Shown here: piece by piece, positions 36,130 to 43,670 of the stretch
Layout of the letters: each line of letters starts with the position of its first letter
How positions within the stretch are numbered: the stretch's first letter is position 1
Assembly: GCF_000191045.1 (NCBI RefSeq)
Contig: NC_015185.1
Span: 1,308,501 to 1,372,500, forward strand
Direction: 5' to 3'
Source of the DNA: Desulfurobacterium thermolithotrophum DSM 11699
GTDB lineage: Bacteria; Aquificota; Aquificia; Desulfurobacteriales; Desulfurobacteriaceae
DNA length: 64,000 bases
Position numbers and translations under genes: made by a program
Notes under the pieces: generated by a model
What the model saw: the letters and a program-made list of their open reading frames with translations, nothing else
Told to the model about the DNA's origin: nothing
Databases searched by the model: none

Positions 36130-37547
36130 TGTTTAAGAAAGTTTTGATAGCAAACAGAAGTGAGGTTGCTACAAGGGTTATAAGAGCATGTAAAGAGTTA
36201 GGCATAAAAACGGTTGCTATTTACTCAGAAGCAGACGTAAACTCCCTTCACGTTAAAAAAGCAGATGAAGCTTATCTAATTCATGGTGATCCAATAAAAG
36301 CGTATCTTAATTACTACAAGATTGTTGATATTGCTAAAAGAGCTGGAGCAGAGGCTATCCACCCTGGTTATGGTTTCCTTTCTGAAAGAGCAGACTTTGC
36401 AGAGTACGCAAGGCGTCATGGCATTGAGTTTATTGGACCGGATGTAAAGCACCTTAAAATGTTTGGTAACAAGATTGAAGCCAAAAAACTTATGAAAGAG
36501 CTCGGTGTTCCCGTTGCAGAAGGAAGCGAAGAACCGGTAGCAGACCTTGGAGAGGCTAAAGAGATAGCAAGAAAAATAGGCTATCCTGTAATGATTAAAG
36601 CTGCCCATGGTGGTGGCGGAAGAGGTCTTAGAGTAGTAAGAAATGAAAAGGAGCTTGAAGTTCAATTTAAGATTGCTTTAAGCGAGGCAGAAGCTGCATT
36701 TGGAAAAGGTGAAATCTTCATAGAAAAGTACATAGAAAATCCTCGTCACATAGAAATTCAGATTGTTGCAGATAAACATGGAAATGTTGTTCATCTTGGA
36801 GAAAGGGATTGTTCACTTCAAAGAAGGCATCAGAAAGTTCTTGAGATTGCTCCTTCTCCAGTCCTAACAAGAAGACAGAGGGAAAGATTAGGGAAAATTT
36901 GTGTAGAAGCAGCAAAGGCAATTGGCTATTATGGGGTTGGTACTTGGGAATTTTTAATGGATAAGTATGGAAACTTTTACTTTATGGAAGTAAACCCAAG
37001 ACTTCAAGTTGAGCATACTATTACAGAGGAAATTACCGGTATAGACATAGTTCAGGAACAGATAAGAATTGCTGCTGGAATGGGACTTTCCTTTTCTCAG
37101 AAAAGTGTTCAAATACATGGTTTTGCAATGCAGTTTAGGATAAACGCTGAAGATCCTACAAAAGACTTCATTCCAGTTCCTGGAACTATTACTGCTTATT
37201 ATTCTCCCGGTGGAATTGGGGTAAGAATGGATGGAGTTGTTTATAAAGGATACAAGATACCACCTTATTACGACTCCATGGTCGGAAAGCTAATTGTATG
37301 GGGTAGGAACTGGGATGAAGCGATAAGACGTTCAAGGAGAGCTCTAAACGAGTTTGTCATTAGAGGGGTTCCAACTACGATTCCTTTCTTTAAAAAGATT
37401 CTAAACGATCCAGAATTTGTTAATGGACAGTTTGATACTTCATTTATAGATAGAAAGATAAAAGAATTTACGTTTATAGAAGAGCCAGATCCAGAGGTGC
37501 TTGCTCTTGCATTATCTGCTGCAATTGCTGCTCATCATGGGTTGTAG
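36129..37547 (+). CDS. pycA: Pyruvate carboxylase subunit A (biotin carboxylase)
   Basis: 472 residues. The biotin carboxylase fold begins KVLIANRSEVATRVIRACKE and has the ATP-grasp glycine loop AAHGGGGRGLRVV, HIEIQIVADKHGNVVHLGERDCSLQRRHQKV and EVNPRLQVEHTITE. It carboxylates the biotin on PycB. Together they make oxaloacetate from pyruvate, which feeds the reductive TCA cycle in autotrophs of this kind (inference). ATG 36129 overlaps the pgpA stop. Confidence 0.94.
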   Translation: MFKKVLIANRSEVATRVIRACKELGIKTVAIYSEADVNSLHVKKADEAYLIHGDPIKAYLNYYKIVDIAKRAGAEAIHPGYGFLSERADFAEYARRHGIEFIGPDVKHLKMFGNKIEAKKLMKELGVPVAEGSEEPVADLGEAKEIARKIGYPVMIKAAHGGGGRGLRVVRNEKELEVQFKIALSEAEAAFGKGEIFIEKYIENPRHIEIQIVADKHGNVVHLGERDCSLQRRHQKVLEIAPSPVLTRRQRERLGKICVEAAKAIGYYGVGTWEFLMDKYGNFYFMEVNPRLQVEHTITEEITGIDIVQEQIRIAAGMGLSFSQKSVQIHGFAMQFRINAEDPTKDFIPVPGTITAYYSPGGIGVRMDGVVYKGYKIPPYYDSMVGKLIVWGRNWDEAIRRSRRALNEFVIRGVPTTIPFFKKILNDPEFVNGQFDTSFIDRKIKEFTFIEEPDPEVLALALSAAIAAHHGL

Positions 37548-37582
37548 TTATGAGTTAAAGAATAAACGTGGAGGAGACTCAA

Positions 37583-39433
37583 ATGGCTAAAAAGATTCAG
37601 TTTACAGATGTGACTTTAAGAGATGCCCATCAGTCTCTATTTGCTACTCGTATGAAAACAAGGGATATGATTGATATAGCTCCTGTAATTGATAAGGCAG
37701 GTTTTTGGTCTGTTGAAATGTGGGGGGGAGCTACTTTTGATACCTGCCTTAGATTTTTGAGAGAAGACCCGTGGGAAAGGTTAAAAACGCTTAGAAAGCT
37801 TATGCCAAATTCAAGACTCCAAATGTTATTAAGAGGTCAGAATCTTGTTGGTTACAGGCATTATCCAGATGACGTTGTAAGAGCTTTTGTTAGAAAAGCT
37901 GCAGAAAATGGTATAGATGTTTTCAGAATATTTGATGCACTAAACGACCTTAGAAACGTTGAAGTTGCTGTTGAAACTGCCAAGGAAATGGGAAAGATTG
38001 TAGAAGGAGCTATTTCTTACACAATTAGTCCTGTCCATACTGAAGACCTCTACATCGAGCTTGCTCTTCAGTTTAAGGAAATGGGAGCAGACATAATTGC
38101 CATAAAAGATATGGCAGGTCTTCTTTCTCCAGAAAAAGCTTATTCCCTTGTCAAAGCTCTTAAAAAAGAAGTGGGTCTTCCTGTTCACGTTCATACTCAC
38201 TGTACAAGTGGTCTTGCTGAGATGGCACAACTAAAAGCAGCAGAAGCTGGAGCTGATATATTTGACGTAGCTATTTCACCAATGGCTTCAGATACATCTC
38301 ATCCAGCTACAGAGACAATGGCTTACACTTTTGCTGAATTTGGATTTGATGTAGGTCTTGATAGCAGTGCTCTTAGAAAAATGGCTAATCACTTTAAGGA
38401 AGTAAGAAAGAAGTACAAAAAGTACGATATTGACTTTAAAGGTATAGATGCTGCTGTTCTTGAGCATCAGATACCGGGTGGAATGATATCTAACTTAATC
38501 AGTCAGTTAAAGGAACAGGGAGCTCTTGATAAACTGGAAGCAGTTCTTGAAGAAGTTCCAAGAGTAAGAGAAGATTTAGGATATCCTCCACTTGTTACTC
38601 CGACAAGCCAAATAGTTGGAACTCAAGCTGTTCTTAATGTTCTTGCAGGTGAAAGATACAAAATGATTACGCAGGAAACTAAAAATTATGTAAAAGGTCT
38701 TTACGGAAAGCCTCCAGCACCAATTAAAGAGGAAATTATCAAAAAGGTCCTTGGAAATGAAGAGCCAATTACATGCCGACCAGCCGATTTACTCCAGCCA
38801 GAACTTGATAGGTGCAGAGAGGAAATAAAAGATCTTGCAAGGAGTGAAGAAGACGTTCTTTCATACTGCCTTTTCCCACAAGTTGCAAAAGAGTTCTTTG
38901 AGTGGAGAGAAAAGGTTGAAAAAGGAGAAATTCCACCTGTTTCAGAAGAAGATCTTGCTGACGAATTAGAAGAAGAGAGGAAATGTCCACAACCTCTTGC
39001 ACCTACAGAATTCATTATCAACGTTCATGGAGAAAGTTATCACGTCAAAGTTGCTGGAGTAGGACATAAAAAAGAAGGTAAAAAGCCTTACTTTATTAAG
39101 ATAGATGGAAGACTTGAAGAGGTTGTTGTCGAACCTCTTGTTGAAGTTGTTCCAACTGGTGAAGAGGTAGAAATTAAAGGTGAACTTGCAAGTTCCTCTA
39201 AACGTCCAAGAGCAACAAAAGAGGGAGACGTAACATCTCCTATGCCTGCAAAAGTTGTTGAAATAAAAGTTAAAGAAGGTGATTCTGTAAATGAAGGTGA
39301 TGTTGTTGCTATAGTTGAAGCCATGAAGATGCAAAACGAACTTCATGCTCCAATAAGTGGAGTAGTTAAAGCTATTTACGTTAAGCCTGGAGACAACGTT
39401 AATCCAGACGAAGCAATAATGACAATTGAATAG
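37583..39433 (+). CDS. pycB: Pyruvate carboxylase subunit B (carboxyltransferase + biotinyl domain)
   Basis: 616 residues. A TIM-barrel carboxyltransferase domain (FTDVTLRDAHQSLFATRM, LRGQNLVGYRHY, VHVHTHCTSGLAEM, AISPMASDTSHPATE), the conserved carboxylase domain and a C-terminal biotinyl domain with VEAMKMQNEL. It is like the alpha subunit of oxaloacetate decarboxylase. No beta or gamma sodium-pump subunits follow and pycA is directly upstream, so pyruvate carboxylase is preferred. ATG 37583 follows GGAGGAG. Confidence 0.92.
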   Translation: MAKKIQFTDVTLRDAHQSLFATRMKTRDMIDIAPVIDKAGFWSVEMWGGATFDTCLRFLREDPWERLKTLRKLMPNSRLQMLLRGQNLVGYRHYPDDVVRAFVRKAAENGIDVFRIFDALNDLRNVEVAVETAKEMGKIVEGAISYTISPVHTEDLYIELALQFKEMGADIIAIKDMAGLLSPEKAYSLVKALKKEVGLPVHVHTHCTSGLAEMAQLKAAEAGADIFDVAISPMASDTSHPATETMAYTFAEFGFDVGLDSSALRKMANHFKEVRKKYKKYDIDFKGIDAAVLEHQIPGGMISNLISQLKEQGALDKLEAVLEEVPRVREDLGYPPLVTPTSQIVGTQAVLNVLAGERYKMITQETKNYVKGLYGKPPAPIKEEIIKKVLGNEEPITCRPADLLQPELDRCREEIKDLARSEEDVLSYCLFPQVAKEFFEWREKVEKGEIPPVSEEDLADELEEERKCPQPLAPTEFIINVHGESYHVKVAGVGHKKEGKKPYFIKIDGRLEEVVVEPLVEVVPTGEEVEIKGELASSSKRPRATKEGDVTSPMPAKVVEIKVKEGDSVNEGDVVAIVEAMKMQNELHAPISGVVKAIYVKPGDNVNPDEAIMTIE

Positions 39434-39475
39434 AGCTTGAATTTAAGTTCCTATTTCTTATATTTCTTTTTCAGT

Positions 39476-39552
39476 CGGGGCGTGGCGTAGCCTGGTAGCG
39501 CGCTGGCATGGGGGGCCAGAGGTCGCCCGTTCAAGTCGGGTCGCCCCGACCA
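39476..39552 (+). tRNA. tRNA-Pro (anticodon GGG)
   Basis: 77 bases with encoded CCA. The acceptor stem CGGGGCG pairs with CGCCCCG, and the C1-G72 pair is typical of bacterial tRNA-Pro. The anticodon stem CTGGC/GCCAG holds the loop ATGGGGG (anticodon GGG), and the T-arm carries GTTCAAGTC. It stands alone between pycB and cysC. Confidence 0.95.
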
Positions 39553-39739
39553 TATATTTGATAAATAAAATAAAAATAAAATCTAATTTGTTTAAAAAAA
39601 AACAAAAAAATAAAAAGAAGATGAAGTGCTAATGCTAAAATGGTTTAAACTAACACTTCTTGAAAAGATTATTGTCTTTGAACCTTGAAGGAAATTCCTC
39701 ATATTAAAAGTAGTTCTGTCATAAAATGGAGGTATTTTT
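39553..39739. other. AT-rich gap upstream of cysC
   Basis: A-rich after the tRNA (A9 and A7 runs), then GAAGTG...CACTTC forming a weak long-range pair around 39620-39661. No gene is credible; an 18-codon frame starting ATGCTAAAATGG has no RBS. GGAGG at 39727-39731 is the cysC RBS. Confidence 0.4.
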
Positions 39740-40339
39740 ATGCAGAAGTTTATAGTTCCACATGAAGGAAGAGTTACAAGGAAAGATAGAGAAGGAATGA
39801 AAGGACATAAGTCTTTTATTCTTTGGTTTACAGGACTTTCTGGTTCTGGTAAATCTACTCTTTCTCACAAAGTAGAAGAAAAGCTTTTTGAGATGGGAGT
39901 TCATACCTACGTTCTTGATGGAGACAATATCAGAATGGGACTTAATAAAGATTTAGGCTTTACTGAGGAAGATAGAAGAGAAAACATTAGAAGAATTGGA
40001 GAAGTAGCAAAATTGTTTGTTGATGCCGGTATAGTTGTTTTAACAGCTTTTATTTCCCCTTACAGAAGGGATAGAGATTTTGTAAGAAATCTTGTTGCTG
40101 AAGGTGATTTTATAGAAGTTTATGTTAAGTGTCCTCTTGAAGTTTGTGAAAAAAGAGATCCAAAAGGACTTTATAAGAAGGCAAGAGCTGGAATTATTAA
40201 AAACTTTACAGGCATTGATGATCCTTATGAAGAACCTCTTAATCCAGAAGTAGTTGTTGAAACAGATAAAATGGGTGTAAATGAGTGTGTGGAGAAAATT
40301 ATAGACTACTTACAGAGTAGGAAATTGTTGAATAGTTGA
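39740..40339 (+). CDS. cysC: Adenylylsulfate (APS) kinase
   Basis: 199 residues: P-loop FTGLSGSGKSTL, DGDNIRMGLNKDLGFTEEDRRENIRRIGE, FISPYRRDRD and the KCPLEVCEKRDPKGLYKKARAG segment. It phosphorylates APS to PAPS. The gene precedes sat. Its last codons (KLLNS) run into the octamer repeat that fills the gap to sat, so the repeat has probably reshaped the C-terminus. Confidence 0.94.
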   Translation: MQKFIVPHEGRVTRKDREGMKGHKSFILWFTGLSGSGKSTLSHKVEEKLFEMGVHTYVLDGDNIRMGLNKDLGFTEEDRRENIRRIGEVAKLFVDAGIVVLTAFISPYRRDRDFVRNLVAEGDFIEVYVKCPLEVCEKRDPKGLYKKARAGIIKNFTGIDDPYEEPLNPEVVVETDKMGVNECVEKIIDYLQSRKLLNS

Positions 40340-40404
40340 GTGGTTGAATAGAGAAATGGTTGAGCTGAATTTAACTATTACACTATTTGACTATTAAACT
40401 AAAC
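40326..40404 (+). repeat. Octamer-type palindromic repeat R1 (cysC-sat)
   Basis: The forward arm is built of TTGAATAG/TTGAGTGG-like units (40329-40360). It is followed by complementary units TTTAACTATT, CACTATTTGACTATTAAAC (40370-40400). Together they can form an imperfect hairpin between cysC and sat. Same family as the repeats at 41574, 49388, 51676, 55568 and 59068. Confidence 0.75.
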
Positions 40405-40418
40405 TGGAGGTTACATAA

Positions 40419-41573
40419 ATGATTACTCCTCACGGTGGAAAACTTGTAAACAGACTTGCTACAGAAGAAGAAAAGAAAGAGCTCCTTGAAAAAGCCAAAC
40501 ACCTTCCCAAGATTGTTGCAGGTGATAGATACGTTGGGCATTGTGAAATGATAGCTATAGGAGGTTATTCTCCTTTAAATGGTTTTATGACAAAAGATGA
40601 AGCAGAATCTGTAATTAAAGACGTACATCTTCCGAATGGGCTTCTCTGGTCTATTCCTATACTTTTACCTATTGAAGAAAATATTTGGAACTCTTTAAAA
40701 ATTGGTGATGAAGTTGCCATTTACGATAAATACAATAGACCAATTGCTATTGTTGTTGTAGAAGATAAGTACACTCTCAGCCTTGATTTTTACTGCCACA
40801 ATGTTTTTAAAACAACTGACGAAAACCATCCAGGCGTTGCTTTCGTAAAAAGTGCAGGGAATTACTTTATTGGTGGAGAGTTAATCAGACTTCTAAACAG
40901 GCCTGTTAGAGAGGGTATTGATGAAAAGTATTATCAGGATCCTGCTGATGTCAGGAAGATAATAGAAGAAAAGGGCTGGAAAAATGTAGTTGCTTTTCAG
41001 ACAAGAAACCCTATTCACAGAGCTCACGAATACATAATCAAATGTGCTCTTGAAACTATGGATGGGGCTCTTATTCATCCTCTTGTTGGAGAAACAAAAA
41101 ATGACGATATTCCTGCACCTGTGAGAATGCAGTGTTACGAAGTATTAATTGAAAATTACTTTAACAAAAACAGAATTCATTTAAGTGTTCTACCTGCGCC
41201 AATGCATTATGCAGGACCGAGAGAAGCTGTTCACCATATGCTTATGAGGAAAAACTACGGTTGTACCCATATGATAATTGGTAGAGACCACGCTGGAGTT
41301 GGTAACTACTATGGAACTTATGAAGCTCAAGAGTTTGTAGAACAGTTTATAGATGAACTTGGCATTAAACCATTGAAGTTTGAACACGCTTTCTACTGTA
41401 CTAAGTGTGAAAACATGGCAACTTCAAAAACATGTCCTCATCCTAAAGAAGACCATATCCATCTAAGTGGAACAAAAGTAAGGGCAATGCTTAGAGAAGG
41501 GAAAAGACCACCGAAAGAGTTTTCTCGTACTGAAGTTGCAGATATACTCATAAAGTGGGCAACGAGTGTGTAA
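40419..41573 (+). CDS. sat: Sulfate adenylyltransferase (ATP sulfurylase)
   Basis: 384 residues: the PUA-like N-terminal domain, then the catalytic core with AFQTRNPIHRAHEYI (QxRN and HxxH), HPLVGETKNDDIPAPVRMQCYE and GRDHAGVGNYYGTYEAQ. A C-terminal zinc-like motif is CTKCENMATSKTCPHPKEDH. It forms APS from sulfate and ATP, or the reverse. With cysC next door an assimilatory role is likely; no aprAB or dsr genes are seen here. Confidence 0.95.
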   Translation: MITPHGGKLVNRLATEEEKKELLEKAKHLPKIVAGDRYVGHCEMIAIGGYSPLNGFMTKDEAESVIKDVHLPNGLLWSIPILLPIEENIWNSLKIGDEVAIYDKYNRPIAIVVVEDKYTLSLDFYCHNVFKTTDENHPGVAFVKSAGNYFIGGELIRLLNRPVREGIDEKYYQDPADVRKIIEEKGWKNVVAFQTRNPIHRAHEYIIKCALETMDGALIHPLVGETKNDDIPAPVRMQCYEVLIENYFNKNRIHLSVLPAPMHYAGPREAVHHMLMRKNYGCTHMIIGRDHAGVGNYYGTYEAQEFVEQFIDELGIKPLKFEHAFYCTKCENMATSKTCPHPKEDHIHLSGTKVRAMLREGKRPPKEFSRTEVADILIKWATSV

Positions 41574-41745
41574 GTTGAATGGTTAATTGGGAAAATAGTT
41601 AAATGGTCGAATGGGAAAATGGTTAAAAGGTTAAATAGTTGATTAGTTGAATGGTTGAATGGTTGAATGGTTGATTAGGAGAATCCATTTACCAATTTGA
41701 TTCTTTAACTAATTACCCATTCAACTATTAAACTATTAAACTAAA
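41574..41745 (+). repeat. Octamer-type palindromic repeat R2 (after sat)
   Basis: The clearest array. The forward arm has many GTTGAATG/GTTAAATA units, including a clean run at 41655-41680 where GGTTGAAT repeats with 8-base period. The reverse arm is CCATTTACCAATTTG...CCCATTCAACTATTAAACTATTAAAC (41686-41741). It begins directly after the sat stop. Confidence 0.85.
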
Positions 41746-41819
41746 GAATGGGGATTGTTGAAATGGAAATTTTAAAGGAGTAAATTGAGAGAGTGGAAAG
41801 GTTATATTAAGGAGAGAGG

Positions 41820-42305
41820 ATGAGAATAATAGTTCTACTAATAGCCGTGTTGATTCCGTCGTTGGCTTTTTCTGCTCCATCTCAAGGATTTAGAGTAACA
41901 AATGAAATGATATATCAAAAGCTTGTTGAGATAGAAAAGAGACAGGCAGTGTTTGAAGAAAGATTTAAACAAATAGATATGCGTTTTGAACAAATTGATA
42001 AACGATTTGAAGAACTTAGAGAAGATATGAACAAACGGTTTGAAGACATAAATAAACAGTTTGATCAGCTTTATACATTTTTATGGATAATAACAGGAAT
42101 CTTTACAGCAATAATGGTGGGAGCATTCGGATTTGCCTATTGGGATAGGAGAACGATAATAGCCGAAGCCAAAAGGCAAACCTTAGAAGAGCTTGAAAGA
42201 GATGTAAAACCGGAGAAACTGAGGAAACTTTTAAATGTAGCAAGAGAGTTTGCAAAGGAAAATGAGAAGTTTAGAGAAATTCTAAAGAAGGAAGGATTGC
42301 TTTAA
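41820..42305 (+). CDS. Coiled-coil membrane protein of unknown function
   Basis: 161 residues: a cleavable-looking signal peptide (MRIIVLLIAVLIPSLAFSAP), heptad-like repeats of the form RFEQIDKRFEELREDMNKRF (about 45-85), a membrane helix (FLWIITGIFTAIMVGAFGFAYW, ~91-112) and a charged helical tail. Such proteins recur in Aquificota genomes; no function is known. RBS GGAGAGAGG directly upstream. It probably forms a pair with the Uma2 gene 15 bases on. Confidence 0.75.
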   Translation: MRIIVLLIAVLIPSLAFSAPSQGFRVTNEMIYQKLVEIEKRQAVFEERFKQIDMRFEQIDKRFEELREDMNKRFEDINKQFDQLYTFLWIITGIFTAIMVGAFGFAYWDRRTIIAEAKRQTLEELERDVKPEKLRKLLNVAREFAKENEKFREILKKEGLL

Positions 42306-42320
42306 TCTGGAGGAAAAACA

Positions 42321-42941
42321 ATGAAAAGTGCTTTAGTAGAGGATAAAAAGAAAAGAGGAAGGAAAGGAATTCCGAGAGAGCTCATTTACGAAATGAGGTA
42401 TGGAAAGCCAATTTACTATAGAGATTACGACAAGGTTTTATCTGGTGAGAAAACTCTGGAGGAGGTTGTGGGAAGTGGAGGACTACAGGGAATACTGGTA
42501 GCTTTACTTATAGGCTTTCTTTATTCAAAAATAGACATGAAAAAATATCTACTTGCTACAAATGAACTCGGCTACAAATTTGCTCCAAGAAGCTGGTATA
42601 ACCTTGATGTAGCCATTTTTGACAGGGAAAAAATTGATAAATTGCCTGAAGGTTATATAACCTTTCCTCCTGAAGTGGTAATTGAGGTGGACACAAAGGC
42701 CAACTTGAGGAAATTTTCCACTCCACAAGAATATTTCCACAGAAAGACGCAGGATTTACTTGACTCTGGAGTAAAAAAGGTTATATGGATTTTTACGAAA
42801 GAAAAAAAAGTTTGGGTAGCAGAAAAAGAAAAAAGATGGTTTATAACCGATTGGAATGATACCATTGAAGTTATAGATGGTGTAAAGCTAAACTTAAGTG
42901 AATTATTGAAAGAAATAAGTGGTGGAAATGAAAAAAACTGA
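42321..42941 (+). CDS. Uma2-like (DUF820) PD-(D/E)XK family protein, copy A
   Basis: 206 residues. The nuclease-like core has the acidic residues of NLDVAIF and a conserved VVIEVDTKANLRKF, followed by YFHRKTQDLLDSGVKKVIWIF, typical of the Uma2/DUF820 restriction-endonuclease-like fold. It is closely related to the protein at 53990-54613 (shared IYEM..G.PIYYRDYDKVLSGEK). The biological role of the family is unsettled. It precedes the orphan structured RNA. Confidence 0.85.
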   Translation: MKSALVEDKKKRGRKGIPRELIYEMRYGKPIYYRDYDKVLSGEKTLEEVVGSGGLQGILVALLIGFLYSKIDMKKYLLATNELGYKFAPRSWYNLDVAIFDREKIDKLPEGYITFPPEVVIEVDTKANLRKFSTPQEYFHRKTQDLLDSGVKKVIWIFTKEKKVWVAEKEKRWFITDWNDTIEVIDGVKLNLSELLKEISGGNEKN

Positions 42942-42959
42942 TGTTTTAGGAAGAATTTT

Positions 42960-43260
42960 GCGCTAATCCTCTCCTTTTCAAAGGGGAGATACAGCGCACG
43001 GCGTAAGCCGTTGTTTGATATAATTTACGCAAGGCGATAACCAAGCCTACTGGTCTTTGAACAAGTGAATAGGCCGGGTGTGCTACTAGTAGACGGCCCA
43101 TCCACCTACCTAATGAACGGTGGATGCGGGGAGGGGACTGGTAGCGGGGTCGCTCACCTTACGAGCGGTAGGGTTGGAACGACCCGAACTTACGCCCGCA
43201 GAGAGTGCGAGCGCACTCGTTGAAGCGGGAAGCTCCTCATTTCAATGAGGAGTAGTTCAC
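42960..43260 (+). ncRNA. Orphan IS200/IS605-type omega/reRNA-like structured element
   Basis: A strikingly GC-rich block in AT-rich DNA, with no frame of its own. Stems: GCGCT/AGCGC (42960-42964/42993-42997) around a CTCC...GGAG hairpin, ACGGC-gtaa-GCCGT (42998-43011), GGCCG/CGGCC, ATCCACC/GGTGGAT, CGCTC/GAGCG, GAGTGC-GAGC-GCACTC, and a terminal hairpin CTCCTCAT/ATGAGGAG (43233-43252) followed by TAGTTCAC (43253-43260). A 3' hairpin followed by a short TTCAC-like end is how I recall the right ends and guide RNAs of TnpB/IS1341-type transposons. TTTGAT/TTTAC motifs at 43014-43027 may mark a left cleavage site. No tnpA or tnpB is present. Confidence 0.6.
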
Positions 43261-43544
43261 TAAAAGTCCGATTAACGAAAGAAGAGATTGAGAAAATAAA
43301 AACAGCTATTCTTTCTGTAGATCCAGAGGCAGAGATTGTTCTTTTTGGCAGCAGAACCGATTTAAATAAAAAAGGTGGAGATATAGATCTTCTTGTTGTT
43401 TCTTCTAAAATCGATTATAAAGATAGGCGGAAGATAAGAGTCAATCTTTTTAAGGAGCTTGGTGATAGAAAGATAGATTTAATTGTTACATCCAACCCTT
43501 CTATTAATGTCTTTACAAAGTACTCGACCTTAAAAAAGACATAG
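43245..43544 (+). CDS. MNT-type nucleotidyltransferase domain protein
   Basis: 99 residues with the nucleotidyltransferase motif FGSRTDLNKKGGDIDLLVV (GS...DxD) and a second acidic DRKIDLIV. Such small proteins often pair with HEPN partners as toxin/antitoxin. The ATG (43245) lies inside the terminal hairpin of the structured RNA element, with no good SD. The 3' end may be frameshifted: one extra A in the A6 run near 43533-43538 would continue the frame as KKDIDCSKLLESENPNN. No HEPN gene is seen next to it. Confidence 0.7.
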   Translation: MRSSSLKVRLTKEEIEKIKTAILSVDPEAEIVLFGSRTDLNKKGGDIDLLVVSSKIDYKDRRKIRVNLFKELGDRKIDLIVTSNPSINVFTKYSTLKKT

Positions 43545-43647
43545 ACTGTTCCAAACTTTTAGAAAGCGAAAACCCGAATAACTGACTCATATCTATCCAA
43601 CAACTCCTAATTCTTGTAGGCTTGAGGAAGAAAATAAAGAAATAAGT

Positions 43648-43653
43648 TATAAT
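43648..43653 (+). promoter_or_regulatory. -10-like box before the glycan cluster
   Basis: A perfect TATAAT stands 18 bases before the ATG of the sugar-phosphate transferase gene. A possible -35 (TTGAGG, 43622-43627) is 20 bases away, longer than ideal. Confidence 0.35.
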
Positions 43654-43670
43654 CCAGCCTACTAAGTAAG

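Noticed and set aside
37583-39433. Oxaloacetate decarboxylase sodium pump alpha subunit
   Set aside because: No beta or gamma subunit genes follow, and a biotin carboxylase gene lies just upstream, so pyruvate carboxylase subunit B is the better reading.
39662-39715. Short leader peptide before cysC
   Set aside because: The 18-codon frame has no SD and no regulatory codon run; it is likely a chance frame in AT-rich DNA.
41574-41745. CRISPR array
   Set aside because: The repeated unit is only about 8 bases, degenerate, without unique spacers, and it turns into its own reverse complement; no cas genes are nearby.
42960-43260. Riboswitch, T-box, RNase P or group I/II intron
   Set aside because: No regulated metabolic gene follows, no specifier/T-box or intron domain V/P7-like signatures are recognised, and the 3' end fits a transposon right end better.
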